From DATBLE01 sp963719325 (GTDB taxonomy: Bacteria; Actinomycetota; Thermoleophilia; Gaiellales; Gaiellaceae), in the NCBI GenBank assembly GCA_963719325.1, contig CAVRBW010000001.1, positions 97,039 to 161,038 on the forward strand: 64,000 bases of DNA, given 5' to 3'. A program made the position numbers and the translations under genes. Below, one piece after another: positions 38,998 to 48,246 of this stretch. A model generated the notes under the pieces. That model did not search any database. It saw only the letters and a program-made list of their open reading frames with translations, and was not told the DNA's origin. The first letter of the stretch is position 1, and each line of letters opens with the position of its first letter.

Positions 38998-41459
38998 TGG
39001 CGGGTCACCTCCACGAGTGCGGCCGTCTCTTCGGGGTTCTGGATCATCCGCCAGACGCGCTCGGGCGGGTTGTGCGAGTCGGAGACCACCGCCGGCTTGC
39101 CGGCACGCCGCAGCGCGTCCTGGATCGCGGCGCAGATCGCGTGGATCGCCGCACCGCCGCCTTCGCCCATGCCCTTCGTGCCCAGCGAGGAGAACGGCGA
39201 CGGGCTCTCGATGTGGCCGGTCTTGATCTGCGGCAGGTCGAGGGCGTGTGGCACGTGGTAGTCGTAGAAGTTGGAGGTCAGCAGCTGGCCGTACTCGTCG
39301 TAGGCGAACGTCTCGTACAGCGCCGCGCCGATTCCGTGCACCGTCGCGCCGTGCACCTGCCCTTCGACGATCTGCGGGTGGATGCGGACCCCGCAGTCGT
39401 CGACCGCCGCGTAGTCGAGCAGCTCCACGTGACCGGTCTCGGGATCGATCTCGACCACGCAGGCGTGGATCTGCGTGGCGTACGTGAGGGTGAGGTTCCC
39501 GAACTTGCGCTCGAAGTCGGGTAGCTCGAACGGCGGCACGTAGACGTACCGGCAGTTGAGCGTAACGTCGCGGACGTCCGGCGGGAGCACGGCGTTGTTC
39601 GCGTTCACGATTGCGCCGCAGGCCATGAACGGCAGCGCGGCCTCCGGGTTGTCCTTCCGCTTCGCGAAGCCGCCTTCGAGGACGACGTCGTCGGGGTCGG
39701 CGCCGCCGAGCACCGCCCCGGCCAGCCGGCGGATCTCGAGCGAGAGCCGCTCAGCCGCGCCTTTCACCGCCTCGAGGCCGGTGACCGCGAACTGGCTCGC
39801 GTACGTGCCGGAGAAGCCGGCGTGCGAGTTCCAGTACGAGTCGTGGCCGGGCCGGACGTGGATCTGGTCCGGCGAGACCCCGAGGATGTCGGCGGCAACC
39901 TGGCCGGCGACCGTCTCGTGGCCCTGCCCCTGCGGCACGGTGCCGAGCGTGAGGACGATCTCGCCGAAGATGTCGAGCTTGATCGTCGCCACCTCGTTGT
40001 TGCCGGAGAACTGCAGCTCCGGATTCAGCAGCGTCGACTGGCCGAAGTTGTTCGTGCCCGAGTCGAGGGTCGAGCCGATTCCGATCCCGATCAGCTTGCC
40101 GCCGCCTGAGGCCTGGCGGGCGCGGGCGCTCTCGTAGTCGATCAGCTCGAGCGCGATGTCGAGGCAGCGGGCGTAGTCGCCCGAGTCGTACACGCACCCG
40201 TTCGGCGTCTCGTAGGGCATCTCGTCGGTGCGCACGTAGTTGCGCTTTCGCACGTCGACCGGGTCCAGCCCGAGCTCGTGGGCGACGATGTCGCAGATCC
40301 GCTCGGTCAGCCAGAGCTGCTGCATGCGGGAGTAGCCGCGGTTCGGGGCGACCGGCGACTTGTTCGTCACCACCTGGGTGAAGTCGACCCGGATGTTGCG
40401 CCAGCGGTAGACGCCCGGAGTGACCTGGGCCCAGATGATGCAGCCGAGCGGCTCGTAGCGTGGGAAGGCGCCGCAGTCGTCGAGCGCCTTCACCTTGAAG
40501 CCGAGCATCGTCCCGTCGTTCTGCACGGCGACCTCGATCTCGTGGAACCAGCGCTCGTTCCCGTGCGCGTTCGCCGTGTGCTGGTCGGTGCGCCACTCGG
40601 TCCACTGGATCGGGCGCTTGAGCTTCCGCGCGAGCAGGCAGCAGGCGGTCAGGTACGTGTGCGTCGTGATCTTGTTGCCGAAGGCGCCGCCGATGTCCTG
40701 GGTGACGAAGCGGAGCCGGTCGAGCGGGACGCGAAGCGCAGGGCCCATCCAGATCGCGGCGATGCCGGGCATCTGATGATTGCAGTGGAGCGTGAACTGG
40801 CCGGTGCCGCGGTCGTACTCCACGAGCGCCGCCGAGCATTCGAGCGGCGTGGAGGAGAACCGGTCGAAGTGCAGCTCCTCGATCTTGACGATCCGGTCAG
40901 CCGCCTTCAGCGCCCCGTCGACGTCGCCCCAGTCGAACGTGCCCGACCAGACGACGTTCGTGCCGGCGCCGTCGTGCAGGACGGGTGCGTCCTCGTCCTG
41001 CGCCCGGCGCGCGTCGACGAGCAGGTCGAGCGGCTCGTACTCGACCTCGACGAGATCGGCGGCGTCACGAGCGATCTCCCGCGTCGCGGCGACGACGGCG
41101 ACCACCGGCTCGCCGATGTGCCGCACCTTGCCGACGGCGAGCGCGTAGTCCTCGATCTGGTTGCCCGGTGCCGTCGTCAGCTCGAAGAACGGATCGGTCA
41201 GCTCGGCGACCTCGTCGGGGGTGAGCGTCCCGTAGACGCCCTCGAGCGCCTCCGCCTGCGAGACGTCGACGGAGACGATCTCGGCGTGGGCGTACGGGGA
41301 GCGGACGAAGTGGACGTAGCCCATCCCGTGCCGCTTCACGTCGTCCGCGAAGACGCCCTCCCCCTGCACGAGGCGCTTGTCCTCCTTGCGCGGGACGCTC
41401 TTGCCGGCGTAGCCGACCTCGAGCTCGACCTGGGCCGGGGCGACGGTCGTCTCACTCAC
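38994..41459 (-). CDS. coxL: Molybdenum hydroxylase large (molybdopterin-binding) subunit, complete
   Basis: 821-residue catalytic subunit. GTG 41459 (MSETTVAPAQVELEVGYAGKSVPRKEDKRLVQGEGVF). Molybdopterin-contact segments: TQDIGGAFGNKITTHTYLTACCLLARKLKRP (about 252), SPVAPNRGYSRMQQLW (about 371, in place of AYxCSFR of form-I CO dehydrogenase), TVPQGQGHETVAGQVAADILGVSPD (about 508) and LGTKGMGEGGGAAIHA (catalytic Glu, about 771). This points to a form-II or other hydroxylase, not a CO oxidiser. Fully intact and in the order M-S-L-G on the minus strand, with each start overlapping the preceding stop. Substrate unknown. Confidence 0.92.
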   Translation of the reverse strand: MSETTVAPAQVELEVGYAGKSVPRKEDKRLVQGEGVFADDVKRHGMGYVHFVRSPYAHAEIVSVDVSQAEALEGVYGTLTPDEVAELTDPFFELTTAPGNQIEDYALAVGKVRHIGEPVVAVVAATREIARDAADLVEVEYEPLDLLVDARRAQDEDAPVLHDGAGTNVVWSGTFDWGDVDGALKAADRIVKIEELHFDRFSSTPLECSAALVEYDRGTGQFTLHCNHQMPGIAAIWMGPALRVPLDRLRFVTQDIGGAFGNKITTHTYLTACCLLARKLKRPIQWTEWRTDQHTANAHGNERWFHEIEVAVQNDGTMLGFKVKALDDCGAFPRYEPLGCIIWAQVTPGVYRWRNIRVDFTQVVTNKSPVAPNRGYSRMQQLWLTERICDIVAHELGLDPVDVRKRNYVRTDEMPYETPNGCVYDSGDYARCLDIALELIDYESARARQASGGGKLIGIGIGSTLDSGTNNFGQSTLLNPELQFSGNNEVATIKLDIFGEIVLTLGTVPQGQGHETVAGQVAADILGVSPDQIHVRPGHDSYWNSHAGFSGTYASQFAVTGLEAVKGAAERLSLEIRRLAGAVLGGADPDDVVLEGGFAKRKDNPEAALPFMACGAIVNANNAVLPPDVRDVTLNCRYVYVPPFELPDFERKFGNLTLTYATQIHACVVEIDPETGHVELLDYAAVDDCGVRIHPQIVEGQVHGATVHGIGAALYETFAYDEYGQLLTSNFYDYHVPHALDLPQIKTGHIESPSPFSSLGTKGMGEGGGAAIHAICAAIQDALRRAGKPAVVSDSHNPPERVWRMIQNPEETAALVEVTRQ

Positions 41460-41918
41460 CGGCTGCCGCCTCGATCGCCTTGACGATGTTCACGTAGCCG
41501 GTGCAGCGGCAGATGTTGCCCTGGATCCCGCGGCGGATCTCCTCTTCGCTCGGCGCCGGGTTCTGCGAGAGCAGGTACGTGGCGCTGATCAGCATTCCCG
41601 GCGTGCAGTAGCCGCACTGGAGGCCGTGGTGCTCCGAGAACGCGCGCTGGAGCGCGTTCGGCTCGCCGTCCTGGGCGCGAGGCCCTCGACGGTGGTGATC
41701 TCCGCGCCGTCGGCCTGGGCGGCGAGCAGCATGCAGCTCTTCACGGCGCGGCCGTCGAGCAGCACCGTGCAGGCGCCGCAGTTGCCGGTGTCGCAGCCGA
41801 CGTGCGTGCCGGTCAGGTCGAGGTCGTCCCGGATGAAGTGGACGAGCAGCTTGCGCGCCTCGACTTCACGCTCGTAGCGCTCGCCGTTCACCGAGACCCC
41901 GATCGTGTGGTCGCTCAC
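41452..41918 (-). pseudogene. coxS: Molybdenum hydroxylase small (2x[2Fe-2S]) subunit, one-base frameshift
   Basis: 155 residues when repaired. GTG 41918 starts SDHTIGVSVNGERYEREVEARKLL; the plant-type cluster is THVGCDTGNCGACTVLLDG with Cys later in KSCMLLA. The frame is lost at GLAP near 41675-41682 (one base missing in GCGCCCAGG) and resumes as QDGEPNALQRAFSEHHGLQCGYCTPG, then NICRCTGYVNIVKAIEAAAG, ending 8 bases inside the coxL start. The other seven-eighths of the operon are intact, so an assembly error is likely. It is the second broken small subunit in this window. Confidence 0.82.
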
Positions 41919-42715
41919 GAGGCGTCCCTCACGGCGCGGGCGGCGAGCACCTCGGCGAGGTGCCGCCGGTACTCGGCCGAGGCGTGCACGTCGGCTGGCG
42001 GGTCCAGCTCCGCGGCGCGAACGGCATCTCTCACGGCCGTCTCGTCCGCGCTCGCCGTGACCACCACCGGTGTCGCGGCCACGCAACCGATCGCGAGCCG
42101 CGCGGTGCCGCCGGAGACTGCGGCAGCGACGTTGACGATCCCGGTCCCGTCCTTGCCGAGCGTGACCGAGGCCCACCCGTCGCGCGTCTCGCCCTTGGCC
42201 GGAATGCGAACGCCCGTCAACAGCTCCCCGGGCTGCACAGCGGTGAGGTAGACGCCCTCGAAGAACTCCTCGGCGGAGACCGTGCGCTCGCCTTCTGCGC
42301 CAACGATGGTGAACTCGGCTCCGAGGGCGACGAGGACCGGCGGGAAGTGGTTCGTCGGGTCGTTCGAGCAGACGTTGCCGCCGATCGTTCCCCGGTTCCG
42401 GACCTGGACGTCGGCGATCGTGCGGGCGACCTCGGCGAGGATCGGGCGCGCCGACGCCACCTCCGGGGAGTCGACGATCGCCGAGTACGTGGTCATCGCG
42501 CCGATCTCGAGCGCGCCGCCGGCGCCGCGGATGCCACGCAGCGCGTCGATCCGGTTCAGGTCGACGACGAGCTCCGGCGCGGCGACCCGCGTCTTCATCA
42601 CGTTGACGAGGCTCTGGCCGCCTGCGAGCGCGCGCGCGTCGTCTCGGGCGGAAAGGAGCCTCACCGCCTCGTCGACGGATCCCGGGCGCGCGTAGTCGAG
42701 CTCGCGAAGCAGCAC
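41915..42715 (-). CDS. coxM: Molybdenum hydroxylase medium (FAD-binding) subunit
   Basis: 266-residue FAD subunit, first gene of the second Mo-hydroxylase operon. GTG 42715 (LLRELDYARPGSVDEAVRLL) has TAGACT 6 bases upstream. FAD motifs ALAGGQSLVNVMKTRVAAP (about 30) and RNRGTIGGNVCSNDPTNHFPPVLVAL (about 105; usual form TiGGNla.adPa.d). The C-terminal domain segment LGKDGTGIVNVAAAV is also seen. A Cys sits in the second motif. Ends in TCAC overlapping coxS. Confidence 0.9.
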   Translation of the reverse strand: MLLRELDYARPGSVDEAVRLLSARDDARALAGGQSLVNVMKTRVAAPELVVDLNRIDALRGIRGAGGALEIGAMTTYSAIVDSPEVASARPILAEVARTIADVQVRNRGTIGGNVCSNDPTNHFPPVLVALGAEFTIVGAEGERTVSAEEFFEGVYLTAVQPGELLTGVRIPAKGETRDGWASVTLGKDGTGIVNVAAAVSGGTARLAIGCVAATPVVVTASADETAVRDAVRAAELDPPADVHASAEYRRHLAEVLAARAVRDAS

Positions 42716-42721
42716 GTGGCG

Positions 42722-42727
42722 AGTCTA
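42722..42727 (-). promoter_or_regulatory. Leaderless -10 box (TAGACT)
   Basis: TAGACT on the minus strand, 6 bases before GTG 42715, promoter of the second Mo-hydroxylase operon. Confidence 0.5.
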
Positions 42728-43928
42728 ATGGGCGGTCGTCGTCGCGTCCGGGGGACTGTCGCTACCTCGCGCGAGCAAGGCGCGATGCTCGCGGAGCGCG
42801 TCGAGCACGCGGTCGACGTCGTCCTCGACGTTGTACAGGTGCAGGGCGATGCGCAGGTTCGAGTCGCGCTCCGAGCAGACGATCCGCTCGGAGGCGAGCC
42901 TGGCGACGAGGGCGTGCACGTCCGTCGAGCGGACGCATACGAGCGGCCCGCGCTGGAGCGGGATCGTGCGGCGTCACGACCGTCGCGCCGAGCTCGTCCA
43001 GGCCCTCGATCAGCCGCGTCGTCAGCCCGGCGACGTGCTCCTCGATCGCGGCGGCGCCGGCCTCTTCGATCAGCGACATCCCGGCGACGCCGCCGTAGAT
43101 GTTCGGAACGGGCGGCGTGCCGGCGTCGAATCGTCTCGCGTCCGCGGCCGGCGAGTAGTCGGAGATGTCCATCTGGAAGATGTCCTCGTCCGCGAACCAG
43201 CCGGTCTGGGTGGGGAGGAGGGTGCCGAGCAGCTCGCGGCGGACGTAGAGGAAGCCGAGGCCGGCGGAGGCGAGCAGGTACTTGACCGTTCCGCCGGTGG
43301 CGAAGTCGACGCCGAGCGCCGGCGCGTCGAAGTCGATCGCGCCGAGCGCCTGGTACGAGTCGGCGAGGCAGAGTGCGCCGGCGGCATGTGCGATCCGGGC
43401 GATCTCGGCCACGTCGTGGCGATGGCCGGTCCGGTACGAGACGGTGGTGCAGCAGACGAGAGCGGTCCGCTCGTCGATCGCGTCCGCGAATCGCTCCGGC
43501 GGGATCGATCCGTCGGCCTCCGGGCGGACGTGGACGACCTCGGCCCCGCGGAGCTCCTGCGCGTGCGCGATCTGGCCGACCGTCGGGAACTCGTATTCGC
43601 TGATCACGATCTTCGTCCGGCTGCCACGCTCGAGCGGCAGCGCGCTCACGATTCCGCTGACGCCCTGGCTGACGGAGGTCGTGACCGCGACCTCGTCAGG
43701 GCCGGCGTGGAGCAGGCGCGCGAAGGCGGCGCGGGCGGACTCGGCACGCTCGACCCAGTGAGCCCACTCCGCTCCCCGCTCGTCCCAGCCGTCCAGGTAC
43801 TCCTCGTAGGCGGCCCGAACCCGGTGCGAAAGCGCGCCCTGCGAGCACGAGTTGAGGTACGTCGTGTGCGCGAGGATCGGGAACTCGCCTCGGATCGCCG
43901 CGCCGACCCTGCCGGTTTGCACCGCCAC
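42725..43928 (-). pseudogene. Class V aminotransferase-fold PLP enzyme, one-base frameshift
   Basis: Cysteine-desulfurase/kynureninase-like PLP enzyme, 400 residues when repaired. GTG 43928 (MAVQTGRVGAAIRGEFPILAHTTYLNSCSQGALS). PLP lysine in VDFATGGTVKYLLASAGLGFLYV (about 217), Asp in GALCLADSYQALGAIDFD (about 190). The frame shifts near VTPH (an extra base at about 42964-42970) and continues IPLQRGPLVCVRSTDVHALV to DATTTAH, stop at 42725. Not a desulfurase: the C-terminal active Cys loop is missing. More likely an isopenicillin-epimerase-like or amino-sugar/amino-acid aminotransferase. Leaderless start. Confidence 0.8.
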
Positions 43929-43935
43929 CGCCGGA

Positions 43936-43941
43936 AGCCTA
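43936..43941 (-). promoter_or_regulatory. Leaderless -10 box (TAGGCT)
   Basis: TAGGCT on the minus strand, 7 bases before GTG 43928. Confidence 0.5.
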
Positions 43942-43950
43942 CGCCAGTGA

Positions 43951-44057
43951 GCTGTGGACGGCGCGTTCCAGGGACTGTCCCTGTAAAGCCCTGCTCGAGG
44001 CCCTCTTCGCAGGGGTGCTGTGGACGGTTGGTTCCAGGGACTGTCCCTGGGTCACGG
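43951..44057. repeat. REP-type tandem units
   Basis: Two direct copies, about 66 bases apart, of GCTGTGGACGG followed a few bases later by TTCCAGGGACTGTCCCTG (starting 43951 and 44017). GGGACTGTCCC also forms the arms of the inverted repeat at 25883-25995. Sits between an aminotransferase gene and the end of the second Liv operon. Confidence 0.6.
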
Positions 44058-44059
44058 CT

Positions 44060-44775
<716 letters not shown>

Positions 44776-44779
<4 letters not shown>

Positions 44780-45564
44780 TTCCGGTCCGTGCCGCTCAGT
44801 CCGAGGTAGGCCTCGACCACCTTCGGATCGGTGGCGACGGCATCGAAGGAGCCCTCCGCGATCTTCACCCCGTGGTCGAGCGCCACCACTCGATCCGAGC
44901 AGCCCTCGACGCAGTGCATGTCGTGCTCGATCACGAGGATCGTGTAGCCGCCCTCCTCGCGGAGCCTGCTGATCAGCGCGGTGATCTCGTGGGTCTCGGT
45001 CGGGTTCATGCCCGCTGCCGGCTCGTCGAGCAACAGGATCCGCGGCTTCGTCGCCGTCGCGCGGGCGATCTCGAGACGCCGCCGGTTCGCGTACGACAGC
45101 GAATACGCGGGCTGGTCCCAGCGGTAGCCCATCAGCCGCTGGCCGAAGAAGCCGAGGCAGTCCTCGGCGAGACGCTGGATCTCGCGTTCCTCACGCCGCA
45201 TCCCCGGCGTGCGGAGCATCGCTCGCAAGGGGCCGGCCTTCGTCTTCCCGTAGGCGGCCGCCATCACGTTCTCCTTCACGGTCATGTTCAGGAACAGCCG
45301 CAGCGTCTGGAACGTCCGCGCCACGCCGAGCTCGTTGATCCGGTGCGGCGCGACCCCGGCGATGTTGCGGCCGTCGAGGACGATCTCCCCCTCGTCCGGC
45401 TGGTAGATCCCGGTGATCAGGTTGAAAAGTGTCGTCTTCCCGGCGCCGTTCGGCCCGATCAGGCTGACGATCTCGCCCTCCTTGATCACGAGATCGAGCT
45501 CGGTGACGACCCGCAGGCCGCCGAACGAGAGCGAGACCTGGCGCAGCTCGAGCAGCGCGCTCAT
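44776..45564 (-). CDS. livG: Branched-chain amino acid-type ABC transporter ATP-binding protein (system 2)
   Basis: 262-residue LivG, ATG 45564 (SALLELRQVSLSFGGLRVVTELDL); the long upstream open frame is repeat DNA. Walker A GPNGAGKTTLFNLITG (about 37), LivG motif LGVARTFQTLRLFLNMTVKENVMAAAYG (about 83), signature LSYANRRRLEIARATATKP, Walker B ILLLDEPAAGMNPTETHEI, and VIEHDMHCVEGCSDRVVALDHG. The LSYANRR signature is typical of LivG. It is separated from livM by a 177-bp family C repeat. Confidence 0.92.
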
Positions 45565-45589
45565 CGGTTTGCTTCCCTGATTCTGCTTT

Positions 45590-45766
45590 CCGCCGCCGCG
45601 ACCGACATGGCGGGAGCGGCTCGTAGCGGCTGCTGAGGTGCGAGGGGGTTCGGGGAAGGGGGCACACGGGGGAAACCGGCCCCGCCCGCGAAGCGGGCCG
45701 ATTGGCACAGCCCCCACGGGGCCGCCTGCGGCGGCCCCGTGTGAGCGAGCCGGAGGCGAGCGACCA
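45590..45766. repeat. Family C repeat, copy 2 (inside Liv operon 2), with an extra hairpin
   Basis: Same order as copy 1: GCCGCCGCGACCGACATGG, GGGGAAGGGGGC, GGGGGAAACC, then an additional insert containing GCCCGCGAAGCGGGC and GGGGCCGCCTGCGGCGGCCCC hairpins, then GAGCGAGCCGGAGGCGAGCG directly before the livM stop. Longer than copies 1 and 4 by about 50 bases. Confidence 0.72.
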
Positions 45767-47230
45767 TCAAACGATCTCCACGCGCTTCTCGCCGAGCAGC
45801 CCGTTCGGCCGCACGATCATCAGGCTGACGAGGATCACGCCGATCACGATGTAGCGGGTCGGCTCGGGCTTCACCTGCATCACGTTCTCCCAGACAAAGG
45901 CCGCCAGGTAGAGCACCGGCACGAGGAGAAGGGTCCTGACCAATCCGCGGATGAGTGTCAGGCCGAGCGTCGCCCCGATCAGCGAGATGTAGGCCACCGG
46001 CGGCAGCCAGTCCGCCAGGTCGGCCGGCACGATCACCCAGTCGGACGCCCAGCCGCCTGCCGTGCCTGCCACCCACGAGTGGTCGATCGCGTCGGCGACC
46101 GCATGTGCGGCGAAGCCGAAGCCGATCGTCGCGGCGGCCAGGATCGGAAGCCGCCGGGACAGGCGGAAGGAGATGACGAGCCCGAGTCCGAGGATCACGT
46201 AGAAGACGTAGCGCGAGTGGCCGGGGTCGCGAAGGAGCTCGAGCAGGACGCTGATCACGATTGCGCCCAGCACCACCCCGGCTTGGCTGCCTTGCCCGCC
46301 GAGGATCACCATCGTGTACACGGTGATCAGCAGGACGAAGTAGAAGGTGAGCGGGAAGACGCTGGCGTTGAGGGCCGCGAAGAGGCCGCCCGTCAGCGCG
46401 GCAACCGCGGCGCCGAACGCGAAGCTCATCAGCTTCAGCCAGTTGACCGGCATGCCCATCACCTCGGCCGCGAGCGGGTCCTCGCGTTGCGAGCGCCATG
46501 CCCGCCCGGTGCGCGATTCGTTCACCAACCGCAGCGCGACGAAGACGACGGCGAAGAAGCCGAGGGCGACGTAGTAGTACGAGACCGCGAAGACGCCCTC
46601 GTGCTGGACCGCCAGGTCGTGGCCGAACAGGTCGAGCGGGTCGACTCGCAGGAGCCCGTTCGCGCCGCCGGTCACGTTGTGGCCGAAGACCTGGTCGCCG
46701 TTCACCATCAGCGTCTGGAAGAGCTGGAGGAAGAACAGGGTCACGATCGCGAGGTAGTCCCCGCTCAGCCGTCGCGACGGCAGCCCGACCAGCAGCCCGA
46801 CGATCGCTCCGATGATCATGATCGACGGCAGCGAGGCGACGGACCACATGTGGATCCCGTAGTGGTCGGAGTCGAGCAGCGCGTAGGAGTAGGCGCCGAC
46901 GCCGTAGAACGCGACGTAGCCGAGGTCGAGCAGGCCGCCCCAGCCGACGACGACGTTCAGGCCGAGCGCGAGGAGCATGTAGAGCACGGTGTCGAAGCCG
47001 ACCCGGCGCACGTAGCCGCTGCTGGAGAAGACGGGAAGCAGCGAGGACGCGGCAACGAAGAGCGCGAGCCAGGCCCACCAGGGAGCTCGGCGCAGCCGTG
47101 CTTCGATCGCTCCCAGCGGAGGCGGCAGCCGCCGGTCGAGATGGCGTGCGACCCACTCGTCGCGCCCGATTCCGGGCGACGTGACGGGGGCGTCGGGGCC
47201 GGGCGGAAGCTCTGGAGTGCTGTCGGACAC
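45767..47230 (-). CDS. livM: Branched-chain amino acid-type ABC permease, extended (system 2)
   Basis: 487-residue LivM, longer than the usual ~320-360. GTG 47230 directly follows the livH TAG. A cytoplasmic N-terminus of ~60 residues precedes the first membrane segment (WWAWLALFVAASSLLPVF). LivM core: ALGLNVVVGWGGLLDLGYVAFYGVGAYSYALL (about 90), AWRSQREDPLAAEVMGMPVNWLKLMSFAFGAAVAALTGGLF (about 230), GGQGSQAGVVLGAIVISVLLELLRDP (about 290). Beyond the core there are four or five extra hydrophobic segments before the end at MIVRPNGLLGEKRVEIV. The C-terminal expansion occurs in some actinobacterial LivM proteins; its role is unknown. Confidence 0.88.
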   Translation of the reverse strand: MSDSTPELPPGPDAPVTSPGIGRDEWVARHLDRRLPPPLGAIEARLRRAPWWAWLALFVAASSLLPVFSSSGYVRRVGFDTVLYMLLALGLNVVVGWGGLLDLGYVAFYGVGAYSYALLDSDHYGIHMWSVASLPSIMIIGAIVGLLVGLPSRRLSGDYLAIVTLFFLQLFQTLMVNGDQVFGHNVTGGANGLLRVDPLDLFGHDLAVQHEGVFAVSYYYVALGFFAVVFVALRLVNESRTGRAWRSQREDPLAAEVMGMPVNWLKLMSFAFGAAVAALTGGLFAALNASVFPLTFYFVLLITVYTMVILGGQGSQAGVVLGAIVISVLLELLRDPGHSRYVFYVILGLGLVISFRLSRRLPILAAATIGFGFAAHAVADAIDHSWVAGTAGGWASDWVIVPADLADWLPPVAYISLIGATLGLTLIRGLVRTLLLVPVLYLAAFVWENVMQVKPEPTRYIVIGVILVSLMIVRPNGLLGEKRVEIV

Positions 47231-48172
47231 CTAGACCTTCTTGATGTCGGGCCGACCGAGGAGGCCCTGTGGACGGAACACCATGAAGACGATCAGGAGC
47301 GAAAAGACGACGAGGTCGGTCCAGCGCGTGCCTGCTTCACCAGGCCAGTAGCCCGCCGTGTAGGACTCGGCGAAGCCGAGGATCAGCCCGCCGGCCATCG
47401 CGCCCGGCACCGAGCCGATCCCGCCGATGACCGCTGCGGTGAAGCCCTTCAGGCCGGAGACGAAACCGATCGATACACCAGTCGGGACCCGCAGCGCAAA
47501 AAGCACACCCGCCGCGCCGGCGAGGGCAGAGCCGAGGACGAAGGTGAAGACGATCACGCGGTCGATGTCGATGCCCATCATCGCGGCGGCCTCGCGGTCG
47601 TACGACGTCGCCCGCATCGCCTTTCCGGTGCGCGTCTTGTTGACGAGGAACCAGAGCATGAACATGAGCGCGAACGCCGAGGCGATGACGATGTCGCGGA
47701 TCAGCGGCACTCGCACGCCGCCGATGTGGAAGCCCTTGAAGTAGAGGGCGCCGCCGTCCAGCGAGAACGTGTCGTAGTCGCGCTGCTGCGCGCCGAACAG
47801 GAGCTGCATCGAGTACGCCAGGAAGAACGAGACCCCGAGCGCGCTGATCAACGGCGCGATTCGCGGCGCGTCGCGCAGCGGCCGGTAGGCGAAGCGCTCG
47901 ATCACGACGCCGAGGAGCGCGCAACCGGCCATCGCGGCCAGGGCGATCAGGATCAGGACTGCCCAGCCGGGCACGACCGGATCGGCCGAGCCGCCGAGCA
48001 CCTGGAGCACGCCGAAGCCGATGTACGAGCCGACCATGAACACGTCGCCGTGCGCGAAGTTGAGGAGCTTGAGGACGCCGTAGACGAGCGTGTAGCCGAG
48101 CGCGATCAACGCGTAGACGCTGCCCAGCGTCAGCCCGTCGACCGTCAGCTGGATGAACTTGTCGGTGTCCAC
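47231..48172 (-). CDS. livH: Branched-chain amino acid-type ABC permease (system 2)
   Basis: 313-residue LivH with about eight hydrophobic segments. GTG 48172 (DTDKFIQLTVDGLTLGSVYALIALGYTLVYGVLKLLNFAHGDVFMVG), carrying NFAHGD, the family signature. Coupling loop GKAMRATSYDREAAAMMGIDIDRVIVFTFVLGSALAG (about 178) and GGIGSVPGAMAGGLILGFAE (about 250). No gap to livM. Pairs with the extended LivM of system 2. Confidence 0.92.
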   Translation of the reverse strand: MDTDKFIQLTVDGLTLGSVYALIALGYTLVYGVLKLLNFAHGDVFMVGSYIGFGVLQVLGGSADPVVPGWAVLILIALAAMAGCALLGVVIERFAYRPLRDAPRIAPLISALGVSFFLAYSMQLLFGAQQRDYDTFSLDGGALYFKGFHIGGVRVPLIRDIVIASAFALMFMLWFLVNKTRTGKAMRATSYDREAAAMMGIDIDRVIVFTFVLGSALAGAAGVLFALRVPTGVSIGFVSGLKGFTAAVIGGIGSVPGAMAGGLILGFAESYTAGYWPGEAGTRWTDLVVFSLLIVFMVFRPQGLLGRPDIKKV

Positions 48173-48246
48173 GGCGCGACGCCGATCCTCTCAGACGCGT
48201 GCGGCCCGGACGGGGCCGGGCCGCACGGCGTCAACCACGTTCCGGT

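Noticed and set aside
41452..41918. Programmed frameshift in the Mo-hydroxylase small subunit
   Set aside because: No slippery heptamer or downstream structure, and several unrelated genes in the window have similar single-base shifts.
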